The notes: generated from the letters alone by a model not told the origin. Numbered from the stretch's first letter, positions 53,781-62,861 are shown. The stretch is 64,000 nt of DNA from Knoellia sp031844405 (GCA_031844405.1 JAUZVC010000003.1:310001-374000); one strand, 5' to 3'. Numbers and translations are program-made.

Positions 53781-55766
53781 GTGTCATCCCAGATCAGCGT
53801 CCACGTCGCCGGAGACGAGCGATCGGTGGACCCGGGGACGACGGCGGGCGACCTCTTCGAGGGCCGGCGCGACGTGCTCGTGGCTCGGGTCGGTGGCGAG
53901 CTGCGGGACCTCGCGCACGTCCTCGCCGACGGCGACGTCGTCGAGCCGGTGACCGCGCAGGAGCAGGACGGGCTCGACGTGCTGCGGCACAGCGCCGCCC
54001 ACGTCCTCGCCCAGGCGGTGCAGCAGGTGAACCCCGACGCCAAGCTCGGCATCGGTCCGCCGGTGCGCGACGGTTTCTACTACGACTTCGACGTCGCCGA
54101 GCCGTTCACCCCCGAGGACCTCAAGGCGCTCGAGAAGGTCATGCAGAAGATCGTCAACGAGGGCCAGACCTTCGTGCGGCGCGAGATCAGCGACGACGAC
54201 GCGCTCGTCGAGCTCAAGGACGAGCCCTACAAGTGCGAGCTCATCGGGCTCAAGGGCGGCTCCGCGGGCGACAAGGCCGAAGGCGCCGACGTCGAGGTCG
54301 GTGGCGCGCAGCTCACGATCTACGACAACGTCCGCCGTGACGGCACCCGCGCGTGGGGCGACCTGTGCCGCGGCCCCCACGTGCCCACCACCAAGGTGCT
54401 CGGCAACGCGTTCAAGGTCATGCGCAGCGCAGCCGCCTACTGGCGCGGGTCCGAGAAGAACCCGCAGCTCCAGCGCATCTACGGCACCGCGTGGCCGACC
54501 AAGGACGACCTCAAGGCCTACCTCGACCGCCTCGCCGAGGCCGAGAAGCGCGACCACCGCAAGCTCGGCGCCGAGCTCGACCTCTTCAGCTTCCCTGACG
54601 AGATCGGCTCGGGCATGGCCGTGTTCCACCCCAAGGGCGGCGTCATCAAGCGCGAGATGGAGGACTACGTCCGCCGTCGCCACATCGAGGAGGGCTTCGA
54701 CTACGTCGGCACCCCCCACATCAGCAAGGACGGGCTGTTCCACACCTCGGGGCACCTGCCCTACTACGCGGACACGATGTTCCCGCCGATGGAGCTCGAG
54801 CACGCCGAGTACCGCCTCAAGGCGATGAACTGCCCGATGCACAACCTCATCTTCCGGTCGCGCGGGCGCTCCTACCGCGAGCTGCCGCTGCGCTTCTTCG
54901 AGTTCGGGTCGGTCTACCGCTACGAGAAGTCCGGCGTCGTCCACGGCCTCACCCGCGTGCGGGCGATGACCCAGGACGACTCGCACTCCTACGTCACCCC
55001 GGAGCAGGCGCCGGCCGAGGTCGAGCACCTCCTCGACTTCGTCACCGGGCTGCTCAAGGACTTCGGCCTCGACGACTACTACTTCGAGCTGTCCACCCGC
55101 GACGAGGACGGCGAGAAGGCGGACAAGTTCATCGGCTCGGCCGAGCAGTGGGAGACCGCCACCCGCGTCCTCGAGGAGACCGCCGGCAAGTACGGCGTCG
55201 ACCTCGTGCCCGACCCCGGCGGCGCCGCGTTCTACGGCCCGAAGATCTCGGTGCAGGCGCGCGACGCCATCGGCCGCACCTGGCAGATGTCGACGATCCA
55301 GTACGACTTCAACCAGCCCGAGCGGTTCGGCCTCGAGTACCAGGCGTCCGACGGCTCGCGCCAGCAGCCGGTGATGATCCACTCGGCGAAGTTCGGGTCG
55401 ATCGAGCGCTTCATCGGCGTCCTCGTCGAGCACTACGCCGGCGCGTTCCCGGTGTGGCTCAGCCCGGTCCAGGTTCTCGGGGTACCCGTCGCCGACGAGT
55501 ACAACGACTACCTCTGGGACGTCCTGTCGCAGATGAAGGCCAAGGGCATCCGGATCGAGCTGGACGAGAGCGACGACCGCTTCCCCAAGAAGATCCGCAA
55601 CGCGAGCAAGTCGAAGGTGCCGTTCATCCTCATCGCCGGCGAGGAGGACCGGGCGGCGGGAGCCGTCTCGTTCCGCTACCGCGACGGCTCGCAGAAGAAC
55701 GGCGTGCCGGTCGCGGACGCCATCGCCGAGGTGCTCGCGGCCGTCGAGTCGCGCGCCCAGGTCTGA
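53781..55766 (+). CDS. thrS: Threonyl-tRNA synthetase
   Basis: 661 residues, full length: TGS domain (1-60), editing domain with HSAAH (70-74), class II catalytic core with the zinc cysteine in MNCPMHNLIF and motif 2 FEFGSVYRYEKSG, and C-terminal anticodon-binding domain (~555-661). Charges tRNA-Thr. GTG start with AGGAG seven bases upstream; a longer in-frame reading is less likely because it runs back through the leader inverted repeat. Heads the thrS-GNAT-HIT-PIM neighbourhood. Confidence 0.97.
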   Translation: MSSQISVHVAGDERSVDPGTTAGDLFEGRRDVLVARVGGELRDLAHVLADGDVVEPVTAQEQDGLDVLRHSAAHVLAQAVQQVNPDAKLGIGPPVRDGFYYDFDVAEPFTPEDLKALEKVMQKIVNEGQTFVRREISDDDALVELKDEPYKCELIGLKGGSAGDKAEGADVEVGGAQLTIYDNVRRDGTRAWGDLCRGPHVPTTKVLGNAFKVMRSAAAYWRGSEKNPQLQRIYGTAWPTKDDLKAYLDRLAEAEKRDHRKLGAELDLFSFPDEIGSGMAVFHPKGGVIKREMEDYVRRRHIEEGFDYVGTPHISKDGLFHTSGHLPYYADTMFPPMELEHAEYRLKAMNCPMHNLIFRSRGRSYRELPLRFFEFGSVYRYEKSGVVHGLTRVRAMTQDDSHSYVTPEQAPAEVEHLLDFVTGLLKDFGLDDYYFELSTRDEDGEKADKFIGSAEQWETATRVLEETAGKYGVDLVPDPGGAAFYGPKISVQARDAIGRTWQMSTIQYDFNQPERFGLEYQASDGSRQQPVMIHSAKFGSIERFIGVLVEHYAGAFPVWLSPVQVLGVPVADEYNDYLWDVLSQMKAKGIRIELDESDDRFPKKIRNASKSKVPFILIAGEEDRAAGAVSFRYRDGSQKNGVPVADAIAEVLAAVESRAQV

Positions 55767-55782
55767 CCCGGGAGCCGGTGAG

Positions 55783-56259
55783 GTGGGTCGAGTGCAGGAC
55801 GCCGCGATCCGCCTCGCCGAGCCCCGTGACGCGTTCGCGGTCGCGGCCCTGACCCTCCAGGACGACCGCGAGTGCGGTGCCGTCGTCGAGCCGGGCTTCC
55901 TCGACCGCCACGCCGACGCGTGGCTCGCCGACCGGGCGAGGGTGACGTTCCTCGCCGAAGCGGCCGACGGCCGTCCCCTCGGGGTGGTCACGGCCGCCGT
56001 CGTGACGACCCTGCCGAGCTCCCGCCGTCCGGTGTCCCGGTGGCTGCATGTCTCGCTGCTCTTCGTCACCGCCGACGCCCGCGGGGCAGGGCTCGGCGCC
56101 CGACTCCTCGGAACGCTGCAGGAGTGGTGCGTCGCCAACGGGGTGAGCCGGGTGCAGCTCAACGCCGCACCGAGGGCCCGAAGCCTCTACGAGCGCGCCG
56201 GCTTCGCCCCGCCGGGGAAGGACCGGCTCGAGTGGCGCATCGAGCGCGACCGGCGGTGA
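55783..56259 (+). CDS. GNAT-family N-acetyltransferase
   Basis: 158 residues with the acetyl-CoA motif LLFVTADARGAGLGARLLGT and a C-terminal ARSLYERAGF block. Substrate unknown. GTG at 55783, 16 bases after thrS, with GGGAG upstream; a GTG three codons later is an alternative. Likely cotranscribed with thrS. Confidence 0.85.
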   Translation: MGRVQDAAIRLAEPRDAFAVAALTLQDDRECGAVVEPGFLDRHADAWLADRARVTFLAEAADGRPLGVVTAAVVTTLPSSRRPVSRWLHVSLLFVTADARGAGLGARLLGTLQEWCVANGVSRVQLNAAPRARSLYERAGFAPPGKDRLEWRIERDRR

Positions 56260-56326
56260 CGGCATACGGGCTCAGGCAAGGCACACGCCGGTCGCGCCGG
56301 CCGGTCGGCGCCCACGGTCCCGTGTC

Positions 56327-56332
56327 TAGGAT
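56327..56332 (+). promoter_or_regulatory. -10 hexamer of HIT gene (leaderless)
   Basis: TAGGAT ends 6 bases before the ATG at 56339. It suggests the PIM operon has its own promoter separate from thrS. Confidence 0.55.
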
Positions 56333-56338
56333 CGGTGC

Positions 56339-56905
56339 ATGACGGACGAGCGGCCCGGCGACGGCATCCCGACCGAGGCCGACCACGGGCTCGTCGGTGT
56401 ACCGGACGGCTTCGACCGCCTCTGGACGCCCCACCGCATGGCCTACATCACGGGCGAGCGGCCCTCGAAGGAGGCCGGCGACGGCTGTCCCTTCTGCTCC
56501 GCCCCGGAGCGCGACGACGAGGACGGGCTCATCGTCCACCGCGGCGAGCACTGCTACGTCGTCATGAACCTCTTCCCCTACAACCCCGGTCACGTCCTCG
56601 TCTGCCCCTACCGCCACGTCTCCCTCTACGTCGACCTCACCGACGACGAGACGACCGAGTTCACCCGGCTCACCAAGTCGGCCGTGCGCGCGCTCGAGGC
56701 GTCGTCGGGTCCGCAGGGGTTCAACATCGGCATGAACCAGGGCGCGGTCGCGGGCGCCGGGGTCGCCGCGCACCTGCACCAGCACATCGTCCCGCGGTGG
56801 GGCGGCGACATGAACTTCCTGCCCGTCGTCGGCCAGACCAAGGCCCTGCCCGTCCTGCTCGAGGACGCGCGCTCCCGACTCGCGGCGGCCTGGCCGGGGG
56901 AGTGA
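56339..56905 (+). CDS. HIT-family nucleotide phosphorylase/hydrolase (AP4A phosphorylase-like)
   Basis: 188 residues. Histidine triad HLHQH at 145-149 followed by IVPRW, and a CPFC zinc-type pair at 50-53. Actinobacterial members with this length act on diadenosine tetraphosphate. Always found next to PIM lipid genes in actinobacteria (as Rv2613c in M. tuberculosis). Confidence 0.92.
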   Translation: MTDERPGDGIPTEADHGLVGVPDGFDRLWTPHRMAYITGERPSKEAGDGCPFCSAPERDDEDGLIVHRGEHCYVVMNLFPYNPGHVLVCPYRHVSLYVDLTDDETTEFTRLTKSAVRALEASSGPQGFNIGMNQGAVAGAGVAAHLHQHIVPRWGGDMNFLPVVGQTKALPVLLEDARSRLAAAWPGE

Positions 56906-56931
56906 GCGGCGCCCACTAGGCTGACGCCACC

Positions 56932-57573
56932 ATGCTCAACAAGTACGCGCGCCCCTTCTTCACGAAGCTCTTCACGCCGCTCGCCTCGCTGCTCGTCCGC
57001 CTCGGGGTGAGCCCCGACGTCGTGACGATCGTGGGCACCCTCGGCGTGAGCCTGGGCGCGCTCGTGTTCTATCCCCGCGGGGAGTTCCTCGTCGGGACCC
57101 TCGTCATCACGGCCTTCGTCTTCTCCGACACCGTCGACGGGATCATGGCGCGCGGCTCGGGGCGATCGAGCACGTGGGGCGCGTTCCTCGACTCGACGCT
57201 CGACCGCGTCGCCGACGCCTCGGTCTTCGGCGGGCTCGTCCTCTTCTACGCCGGCGGCCAGCTGCTCCGGCCGGGCGGCGCCCTCGAGGTGCGCGCGGGC
57301 ATCATGGCCGCGCTCGCCCTCGCCTGCCTCATCCTCGGGATGGTCGTGTCCTACGCCAAGGCCCGCGCCGAGGGCCTGGGCATGACCGCCAACGTCGGCA
57401 TCGCCGAGCGGGCCGAGCGGCTCGTCGCGGTCCTCGTGACGACCGGTCTCGTCGGCTGGTTCCTCCCCGAGGTCTTCCTCACCGTCGTGCTGGCGCTGCT
57501 CGCCCTCGCGAGCTTCATCACCGTCGTGCAGCGGATGCTCGAGGTCCGCCGGCAGGCGCTCGACGTCGCGTGA
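56932..57573 (+). CDS. pgsA: Phosphatidylinositol-phosphate synthase (CDP-alcohol phosphatidyltransferase)
   Basis: 213 residues, about six membrane helices. The CDP-alcohol motif is complete: Asp66, Asp69, Gly70, Ala73-Arg74, Gly83, Asp87, Asp91 (SDTVDGIMARG...WGAFLDSTLD). Joins CDP-diacylglycerol to inositol phosphate, first step of PI and PIM lipids. Genes for the next two steps follow in overlap. Confidence 0.93.
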   Translation: MLNKYARPFFTKLFTPLASLLVRLGVSPDVVTIVGTLGVSLGALVFYPRGEFLVGTLVITAFVFSDTVDGIMARGSGRSSTWGAFLDSTLDRVADASVFGGLVLFYAGGQLLRPGGALEVRAGIMAALALACLILGMVVSYAKARAEGLGMTANVGIAERAERLVAVLVTTGLVGWFLPEVFLTVVLALLALASFITVVQRMLEVRRQALDVA

Positions 57574-58520
57574 CCGCGTTCCCCGCAGCCGTGGTCTCCC
57601 GGGCCACCGACGCCGTCACCGTGGCCGGCTTCCGGGTCGGCTGGTCCCTCATCCGTCGTATGCCGGAGCGCACGGCATACGCGCTCTTCGACCGGATCGC
57701 GGACCTCGCCGTCGCCCGCGGAGGTGCGGCACGGATGCGGGCCAACTACGCGACGGTCCGGCCCGAGCTCGGCGAGGGTGAGCTCGACGCGCTCGTGCGC
57801 GAGGGCATGAGGGCCTACATGCGCTACTACTGCGAGGCCTTCCGGCTGCCGGTGCTCACGCCCGACGAGCTCGCCACGCGGGTGCGCGTCGAAGGTGACG
57901 GTCCGGTCCGCGAGGTGCTCGGCGACGGCGGGTCCGTCGTGTGCTTCCTCGGCCACCTCGGCAACTGGGACCTCGCCGGGGCCTGGGGAGCGGTGCACCT
58001 CGGGCCGGTGACGACCGTGGCCGAACGGCTCGAGCCCGAGGAGGTCTTCGAGGAGTTCCTCGCCTTCCGCACCGGCCTCGGCATGACGATCCACCCGCTC
58101 ACCGGCGGCCCGGCCCCGTTCCCGCTGCTGCGCGACGCCGCCCGCGAGCGCGGCCTCATCCCGCTCCTCGCCGACCGCGACCTGTCCCGCGACGGCGTGG
58201 AGGTCGACTTCTGCGGGGAGCCCGCCCGCATGGCGGCCGGCCCGGCCGCGCTGGCCCTGGCCGGACGCCGCCCGCTGCACCCCGTGTCGATCCGGCACGA
58301 GCGGCGGGGGAGCGGCTGGGGGATCGTCATCACCTTCCACGAGCCGGTGGCCGTCCCGACCTCGGGCACGACGCGCGAGAAGGTCGCCGCGATGACGCAG
58401 GCCTGCGCCGACGCCCTCGGCGGGACCGTGCGCACCCACACCGCCGACTGGCACATGCTCCAGGCCGTGTTCACCAAGGACCTCGACCCCGAGCGCCTCG
58501 CCCGGGCGGGTGCGTCATGA
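57570..58520 (+). CDS. patA: Phosphatidylinositol mannoside acyltransferase
   Basis: 316 residues, LpxL/HtrB-like acyltransferase fold with the H-x4-D motif at His129-Asp134 (GHLGNWD). Acylates the mannose of PIM1/PIM2 at the cytoplasmic membrane. GTG start overlaps the synthase stop (GTGA); stop overlaps pimA (ATGA). Contains a facing pair of the dispersed 9-mer at 57657-57681. Confidence 0.92.
   Translation: MTAFPAAVVSRATDAVTVAGFRVGWSLIRRMPERTAYALFDRIADLAVARGGAARMRANYATVRPELGEGELDALVREGMRAYMRYYCEAFRLPVLTPDELATRVRVEGDGPVREVLGDGGSVVCFLGHLGNWDLAGAWGAVHLGPVTTVAERLEPEEVFEEFLAFRTGLGMTIHPLTGGPAPFPLLRDAARERGLIPLLADRDLSRDGVEVDFCGEPARMAAGPAALALAGRRPLHPVSIRHERRGSGWGIVITFHEPVAVPTSGTTREKVAAMTQACADALGGTVRTHTADWHMLQAVFTKDLDPERLARAGAS
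57657..57681. repeat. Facing pair of GGCATAC elements inside patA
   Basis: CGTATGCCG, 7-base spacer, CGGCATACG: a perfect 9-bp inverted repeat within coding sequence, giving a TAT tyrosine-free but unusual codon context. It repeats the arrangement seen before thrS. Confidence 0.75.
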
Positions 58521-59707
58521 GGATCGGGATCGTCTGCCCCTACGCCTTCGACGTCCCGGGTGGCGTGCAGTTCCACGTGCGCGACCTCGCCGAGTTCTTC
58601 CTCGCCGAGGGCCACGAGGTGCGCGTCCTCGCACCGGTCGACGACCCTGAAGCCGAGCTGCCGGCATACGTCACGTCGTGCGGGCGCGCGGTTCCGGTGC
58701 GCTACAACGGGTCCGTCGCGCGCCTCACGTTCGGGCCGGTGACGTCGTCGCGGGTGAGCCGTTGGCTCGAGGACGGCGACTTCGACGTCCTCCACCTGCA
58801 CGAGCCGATCACGCCGAGCGCGTCGCTCATGGCGCTGTGGGCCTCGACCGAGCCGGTGGTGGCGACCTTCCACACGTCCAACCTGCGCTCCCGCGCGATG
58901 CACGCGGCCAACCCGCTGCTGCGGCCCTCGACCGAGAAGATCCGGGCCCGCATCGCCGTGTCGGAGGAGGCGCGACGCACCGTCCGGCGCCACCTCGGTG
59001 GCGACGCCTACATCATTCCCAACGGCGTCGACACGAGCCGCTTCCGCCCCGACGGCGGCACGACGCGCTGGTCGGGGACGCCGGAGCGGCCGGTCCTCGC
59101 CTTCTTAGGCCGGATCGACGAGCCACGCAAGGGCCTCGCCGTCATCCTCGCCGCGATGCCCGGAATCCTCGACGCCCTGCCCGGGGTGCGGCTCGTCGTG
59201 GCCGGCCCCGGTGACGTCGAGGAGATCTCCGCGGGCCTCGACCCACGCGTGCGCGAGGCGACGGAGTTCCTCGGCGCAGTGTCCGAGGAGGACAAGGTCG
59301 CGCTGCTGCGCTCCGCGGACCTCTACGTCGCCCCGCACACCGGGGGAGAGAGCTTCGGCATCGTGCTCGTCGAGGCGATGGCCGCGGGCGCGCCCGTCCT
59401 CGCGAGCGACCTCGAGGCGTTCACGGCCGTGCTCGGCGACGGTCCGGCGGGGCGGACCTTCGCCAACGGCGACAGCGCGGCGCTCGCCGAGGCCGTCGTC
59501 GAGCTCGTCGGCCACCCCGAGGAGCGAGATCGGCTGCGCGAGCTCGGGCTGCGGCGGGCCCGGTCGTTCGACTGGAACGTCGTGGCCCAGCGGGTCATGG
59601 CCGTCTACGAGACCGTCATCGAGGGCGCCGACCACTCCCCGGTGGAGTCCGCGTTGCGGTCGGGGCTGCTGGGCCGCCTGCGCTGGCCGACGAGAGGTGA
59701 AGCCTGA
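58517..59707 (+). CDS. pimA: Phosphatidylinositol alpha-mannosyltransferase (GT4)
   Basis: 396 residues, GT-B fold. N-terminal YAFDVPGGVQFHV glycine loop for acceptor/GDP-mannose, IPNGVDTSRF, and the retaining-transferase EX7E-type block TGGESFGIVLVEAMAAG. Adds the first mannose to phosphatidylinositol on the cytoplasmic face. Overlaps patA and the next gene, so translation is coupled. Confidence 0.94.
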   Translation: MRIGIVCPYAFDVPGGVQFHVRDLAEFFLAEGHEVRVLAPVDDPEAELPAYVTSCGRAVPVRYNGSVARLTFGPVTSSRVSRWLEDGDFDVLHLHEPITPSASLMALWASTEPVVATFHTSNLRSRAMHAANPLLRPSTEKIRARIAVSEEARRTVRRHLGGDAYIIPNGVDTSRFRPDGGTTRWSGTPERPVLAFLGRIDEPRKGLAVILAAMPGILDALPGVRLVVAGPGDVEEISAGLDPRVREATEFLGAVSEEDKVALLRSADLYVAPHTGGESFGIVLVEAMAAGAPVLASDLEAFTAVLGDGPAGRTFANGDSAALAEAVVELVGHPEERDRLRELGLRRARSFDWNVVAQRVMAVYETVIEGADHSPVESALRSGLLGRLRWPTRGEA

Positions 59708-60300
59708 TGACCGACATCGACGTCCTCCAGGTCGCGACGATCGTCGCGCTCGTCCTCCTCGCGGTGGCGTGGTACCTCTCCTACTCGGCGTCGCGTCTCG
59801 ACCGACTGCACGCCAAGGTCGAGGGGGCAGTCTCGGCGCTCGACGCCCAGCTCGTGCGCCGGGCGGAGGCGACCCTCGAGCTCGCGACGAGCGGGGCGGT
59901 GGACCCCGCGACGTCACTGCTCCTCGCCGACGCTGCGAGCGAGGCCCTCGAGCGGCACACGCACCACCCACTGAGCCACGACCTGCTCGACGGACAGACC
60001 TTCGCCGGCCGCGAGGGCACCGAGACCAACCTCACCGAGGCCCTGCGCGCCGTGCTCGTCGAGGACACCGTGCAGAGCCTGCGCAGCGACCCCGACAGCC
60101 CCGGAGCGCTCGCCCTGGCACGGGTCGAGTCGACCGCGCTGCGGGTCCAGCTCGCCCGCCGCTTCCACAACGACGCCGTCCGCGAGGTGCGGCGCGTCCG
60201 GGCCAAGGGCGCGGTCCGGGTCTTCCGTCTCGCGGGCCACGCAGCCCTCCCGCACGCCGTCGACTTCGACGACGAGCTTCCCCCTTCGGTGGTCGACTGA
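59707..60300 (+). CDS. Single-span membrane protein of PIM operon, function unknown
   Basis: 197 residues: one N-terminal helix (VATIVALVLLAVAWYLSYSA, ~8-27) then a cytoplasmic, mostly helical domain rich in Ala, Leu and Glu, reminiscent of LemA-like proteins. Starts in TGATG overlap with pimA, so it is part of the operon. In mycobacteria a NUDIX gene with a membrane segment takes this place; no NUDIX box is visible here. Not recognised further. Confidence 0.75.
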   Translation: MTDIDVLQVATIVALVLLAVAWYLSYSASRLDRLHAKVEGAVSALDAQLVRRAEATLELATSGAVDPATSLLLADAASEALERHTHHPLSHDLLDGQTFAGREGTETNLTEALRAVLVEDTVQSLRSDPDSPGALALARVESTALRVQLARRFHNDAVREVRRVRAKGAVRVFRLAGHAALPHAVDFDDELPPSVVD

Positions 60301-60308
60301 CGCGGTCC

Positions 60309-60314
60309 TACACT
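60309..60314 (+). promoter_or_regulatory. -10 hexamer of pdxS (leaderless)
   Basis: TACACT ends 7 bases before the pdxS ATG at 60322, implying separate transcription from the PIM operon. Confidence 0.5.
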
Positions 60315-60321
60315 TGCGCGC

Positions 60322-61257
60322 ATGAGTGAGAACAGCGCCGTCGACAAGAGCGCAGCCGCAGGGCCCACGACCACCTCCCACACCGGCACGACCCGGGTCA
60401 AGCGCGGCATGGCCGAGATGCTCAAGGGCGGCGTCATCATGGACGTCGTCAACGCCGAGCAGGCCAAGATCGCCGAGGACGCCGGCGCCGTCGCCGTCAT
60501 GGCCCTCGAGCGGGTCCCGGCCGACATCCGCGCCCAGGGTGGCGTGTCCCGCATGTCGGACCCCGACATGATCGACGGCATCATCGAGGCCGTCTCGATC
60601 CCCGTCATGGCCAAGGCCCGCATCGGCCACTTCGTCGAGGCGCAGGTCCTCCAGTCCCTCGGGGTGGACTACATCGACGAGTCCGAGGTCCTCACCCCGG
60701 CCGACTACGCCAACCACATCGACAAGTGGCAGTTCACCGTCCCCTTCGTCTGCGGTGCGACCAACCTCGGCGAGGCCCTGCGCCGCATCACCGAAGGTGC
60801 GGCGATGATCCGCTCCAAGGGCGAGGCCGGCACCGGCGACGTCTCCAACGCCACGACCCACATGCGCAAGATCCGCGCCGAGATCCTCCGCCTTCACGGC
60901 CTTCCCGAGGACGAGCTCTATGTCGCGGCCAAGGAGCTCCAGGCCCCGTTCGACCTCGTCAAGGAGGTCGCGCAGGCGGGCAAGCTCCCCGTCGTCCTCT
61001 TCACCGCCGGTGGCATCGCCACCCCGGCCGACGCGGCGATGATGATGCAGCTCGGCGCCGAGGGTGTCTTCGTCGGCTCCGGCATCTTCAAGTCCGGCAA
61101 CCCGGCCCAGCGCGCCGAGGCCATCGTCAAGGCGACGACCTTCCACGACGACCCCGACGTCATCGCCAAGGTGTCGCGCGGCCTCGGTGAGGCCATGGTC
61201 GGCATCAACGTCGACGAGATCCCCGAGCCGCACCGGCTCGCCGAGCGCGGCTGGTGA
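60322..61257 (+). CDS. pdxS: Pyridoxal 5'-phosphate synthase lyase subunit
   Basis: 311 residues. PdxS makes PLP from ribose 5-phosphate, glyceraldehyde 3-phosphate and ammonia supplied by PdxT. Catalytic lysines Lys98 (VMAKARIGH) and Lys166 (RSKGEAGTGDV) are present; MALERVPADIRAQGGVSRM is the family signature. The N-terminus is ~20 residues longer than in Bacillus. The partner pdxT is not adjacent here. Confidence 0.97.
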   Translation: MSENSAVDKSAAAGPTTTSHTGTTRVKRGMAEMLKGGVIMDVVNAEQAKIAEDAGAVAVMALERVPADIRAQGGVSRMSDPDMIDGIIEAVSIPVMAKARIGHFVEAQVLQSLGVDYIDESEVLTPADYANHIDKWQFTVPFVCGATNLGEALRRITEGAAMIRSKGEAGTGDVSNATTHMRKIRAEILRLHGLPEDELYVAAKELQAPFDLVKEVAQAGKLPVVLFTAGGIATPADAAMMMQLGAEGVFVGSGIFKSGNPAQRAEAIVKATTFHDDPDVIAKVSRGLGEAMVGINVDEIPEPHRLAERGW

Positions 61258-61303
61258 CCGCGAGCGGCCTGCAGCGGGCCGCCGTTCCCGCGTCGCCACC
61301 CGT

Positions 61304-61345
61304 CGACCGCCGTCGCCGTCCCGCTCCGGGACGCGGCGGCGGTCG
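61304..61345 (+). terminator. Long GC-rich hairpin downstream of pdxS
   Basis: CGACCGCCG... pairs with ...CGGCGGTCG over about 18 bp with one bulge and a CTCC loop. It lies 47 bases past the pdxS stop; no T tract follows. Confidence 0.65.
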
Positions 61346-61406
61346 CTCGTTCCCGGTGTCGACCAAACGCCGGAGCCAGGGGCCGGCGCGCCGCTAGCCT
61401 CTGGCC

Positions 61407-61973
61407 ATGACGACGATCGGCGGCGGCTTCGACGGGTCCCTGGTGCCGCACCCGGCCGAGTGGCTCTTCGGCGGCTTCGGCCTCTTCGGGTCGTTGCTGC
61501 CCGTCCTCGTCGGCCTCGGGCTGCTCGCCCTCTACGTCCGCTCACGGCAGCCCCGGGTTCCGCTGACGACCGCGCCGGCGGCATGGGCCGCGGGCCGATC
61601 GCCATCGCCCATGGGTGTGAACCCTGTCGGGCAGTGGAACGCCAGGGTCACCCCGCAGGGCTATCGCGAACAGGACGGCGAAAGCGGGGTCGTGCGCCTC
61701 GAGAACGGCTGGTTCGGCTTCCATGTGGCCGGAGTCGTGACGCCGACGTGGATCGTCCCGGTGACCCACCTGCGGGCCGGGCTGCACAGCGTCTTCTCGC
61801 AGGCCGAGGTGTGGATCGAGTCCGAGCAGACCGGGCGGCTCAACCTCACGGTGAGCCACGAGCCGATCGTCATCCCGATCGGCAGCTCCCTCGCCAACGC
61901 CGGGCAGCGGCGTCACGCCGACGAGCTGCTCTGGCTGCTCCACAAGGCGGGCGCCACCATCGACCCCGGCTGA
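61407..61973 (+). CDS. Membrane-anchored protein of unknown function
   Basis: 188 residues: one membrane helix near residues 20-45 (GGFGLFGSLLPVLVGLGLLA), a short linker, then a ~110-residue beta-rich soluble domain (VVRLENGWFGFHVAGVVTPT). A TAGCCT -10 at 61395-61400 ends six bases before the ATG, so it is probably leaderless and independently transcribed. I do not recognise the soluble domain. Confidence 0.7.
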   Translation: MTTIGGGFDGSLVPHPAEWLFGGFGLFGSLLPVLVGLGLLALYVRSRQPRVPLTTAPAAWAAGRSPSPMGVNPVGQWNARVTPQGYREQDGESGVVRLENGWFGFHVAGVVTPTWIVPVTHLRAGLHSVFSQAEVWIESEQTGRLNLTVSHEPIVIPIGSSLANAGQRRHADELLWLLHKAGATIDPG

Positions 61974-61991
61974 GGCGGCCGCGGCCCTGCG

Positions 61992-62801
61992 TCAGTGGGG
62001 GATGCGGTGCGAGTGCGTGTAGACGCTCATCCGCCGCCCGCGGGCGAACGCCACGAGGGTGACGCCCAGCCGGTCGGCCGCCTCGATGGCGAGGGACGAC
62101 GGCGCCGACACGCACGCGAGCACGGACACCCCGGACACCGCGGCCTTCTGCACGATCTCGAAGCTGGCCCGACTCGACACGACGAGGAGAGCACCCTGCG
62201 TGGGCAGGTCGGTGACGAGCGCGCCGCCGAGCACCTTGTCGACGGCGTTGTGCCGGCCGATGTCCTCGCGCACGAGCGCCAGGCCCCCTCGGTCGGAGTC
62301 GACGACGAGCCCGGCACCGTGCGCCCCGCCGGTCTTCGCGAAGACCGGCTGCCGCGACCGCAGCTCCTCGAGCCCCGAGGCCACCGTCGCCGCCTCCCAC
62401 ACGACCTCGGGGGGCCGGGTACCCACGACGGCGTCCACCGCGTCGACCGCCGTGGTGCCGCACAGTCCGCACCCGCCGAGCGAGGCGAGGTTGCGCGTGG
62501 ACGTCGCGGCGAGCACGTCGCCACGGTCCGGGACCTCGAGGTTGACGACGTTGAGCGTGTCGAGGTCGGAGCAGAACCGCGCCGAGACGACGTCCTCTCG
62601 CCGGGAGACGACCCCCTCGGCGCGCAGGAGCCCATGGGCGAGGTCCACGTCGTGACCCGGCGTACGCATCGTCACCGTGAAGGTCTCGCCGTTGACCCGC
62701 ACCTCCAGCGGCTCCTCGCCGGCGACGGTGTCGATCGACCGGGTGACCTCGCCGTCGAGGTCGATCCGCACGACCTTGTGGCGTGACGTGACGCGGCCCA
62801 T
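61992..62801 (-). CDS. fdhD: Formate dehydrogenase accessory sulfurtransferase FdhD
   Basis: 269 residues. FdhD carries sulfur to the molybdenum cofactor of formate dehydrogenases. The C-x-x-C loop is Cys111/Cys114 (LGGCGLCGT); other family blocks are FAKTGGAHGAGL, REDIGRHNAVDKVLGG and SSRASFEIVQKA. No formate dehydrogenase gene is in the window. ATG at 62801; 60 bases separate it from the kynureninase stop, same direction. Confidence 0.95.
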   Translation of the reverse strand: MGRVTSRHKVVRIDLDGEVTRSIDTVAGEEPLEVRVNGETFTVTMRTPGHDVDLAHGLLRAEGVVSRREDVVSARFCSDLDTLNVVNLEVPDRGDVLAATSTRNLASLGGCGLCGTTAVDAVDAVVGTRPPEVVWEAATVASGLEELRSRQPVFAKTGGAHGAGLVVDSDRGGLALVREDIGRHNAVDKVLGGALVTDLPTQGALLVVSSRASFEIVQKAAVSGVSVLACVSAPSSLAIEAADRLGVTLVAFARGRRMSVYTHSHRIPH

Positions 62802-62861
62802 CAGCGCACCGCCGCGGAGCGGGTGACGGCTGAGAAGTCCATGCGGTCCATCATCCCTCTC

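Noticed and set aside
53784..56162. 792-codon open frame antisense to thrS, and similar long antisense frames (e.g. 20545-22647, 6377-8764)
   Set aside because: They mirror third-position GC of the real genes on the other strand, lack recognisable domains except where a real gene lies within, and have charged low-complexity translations.
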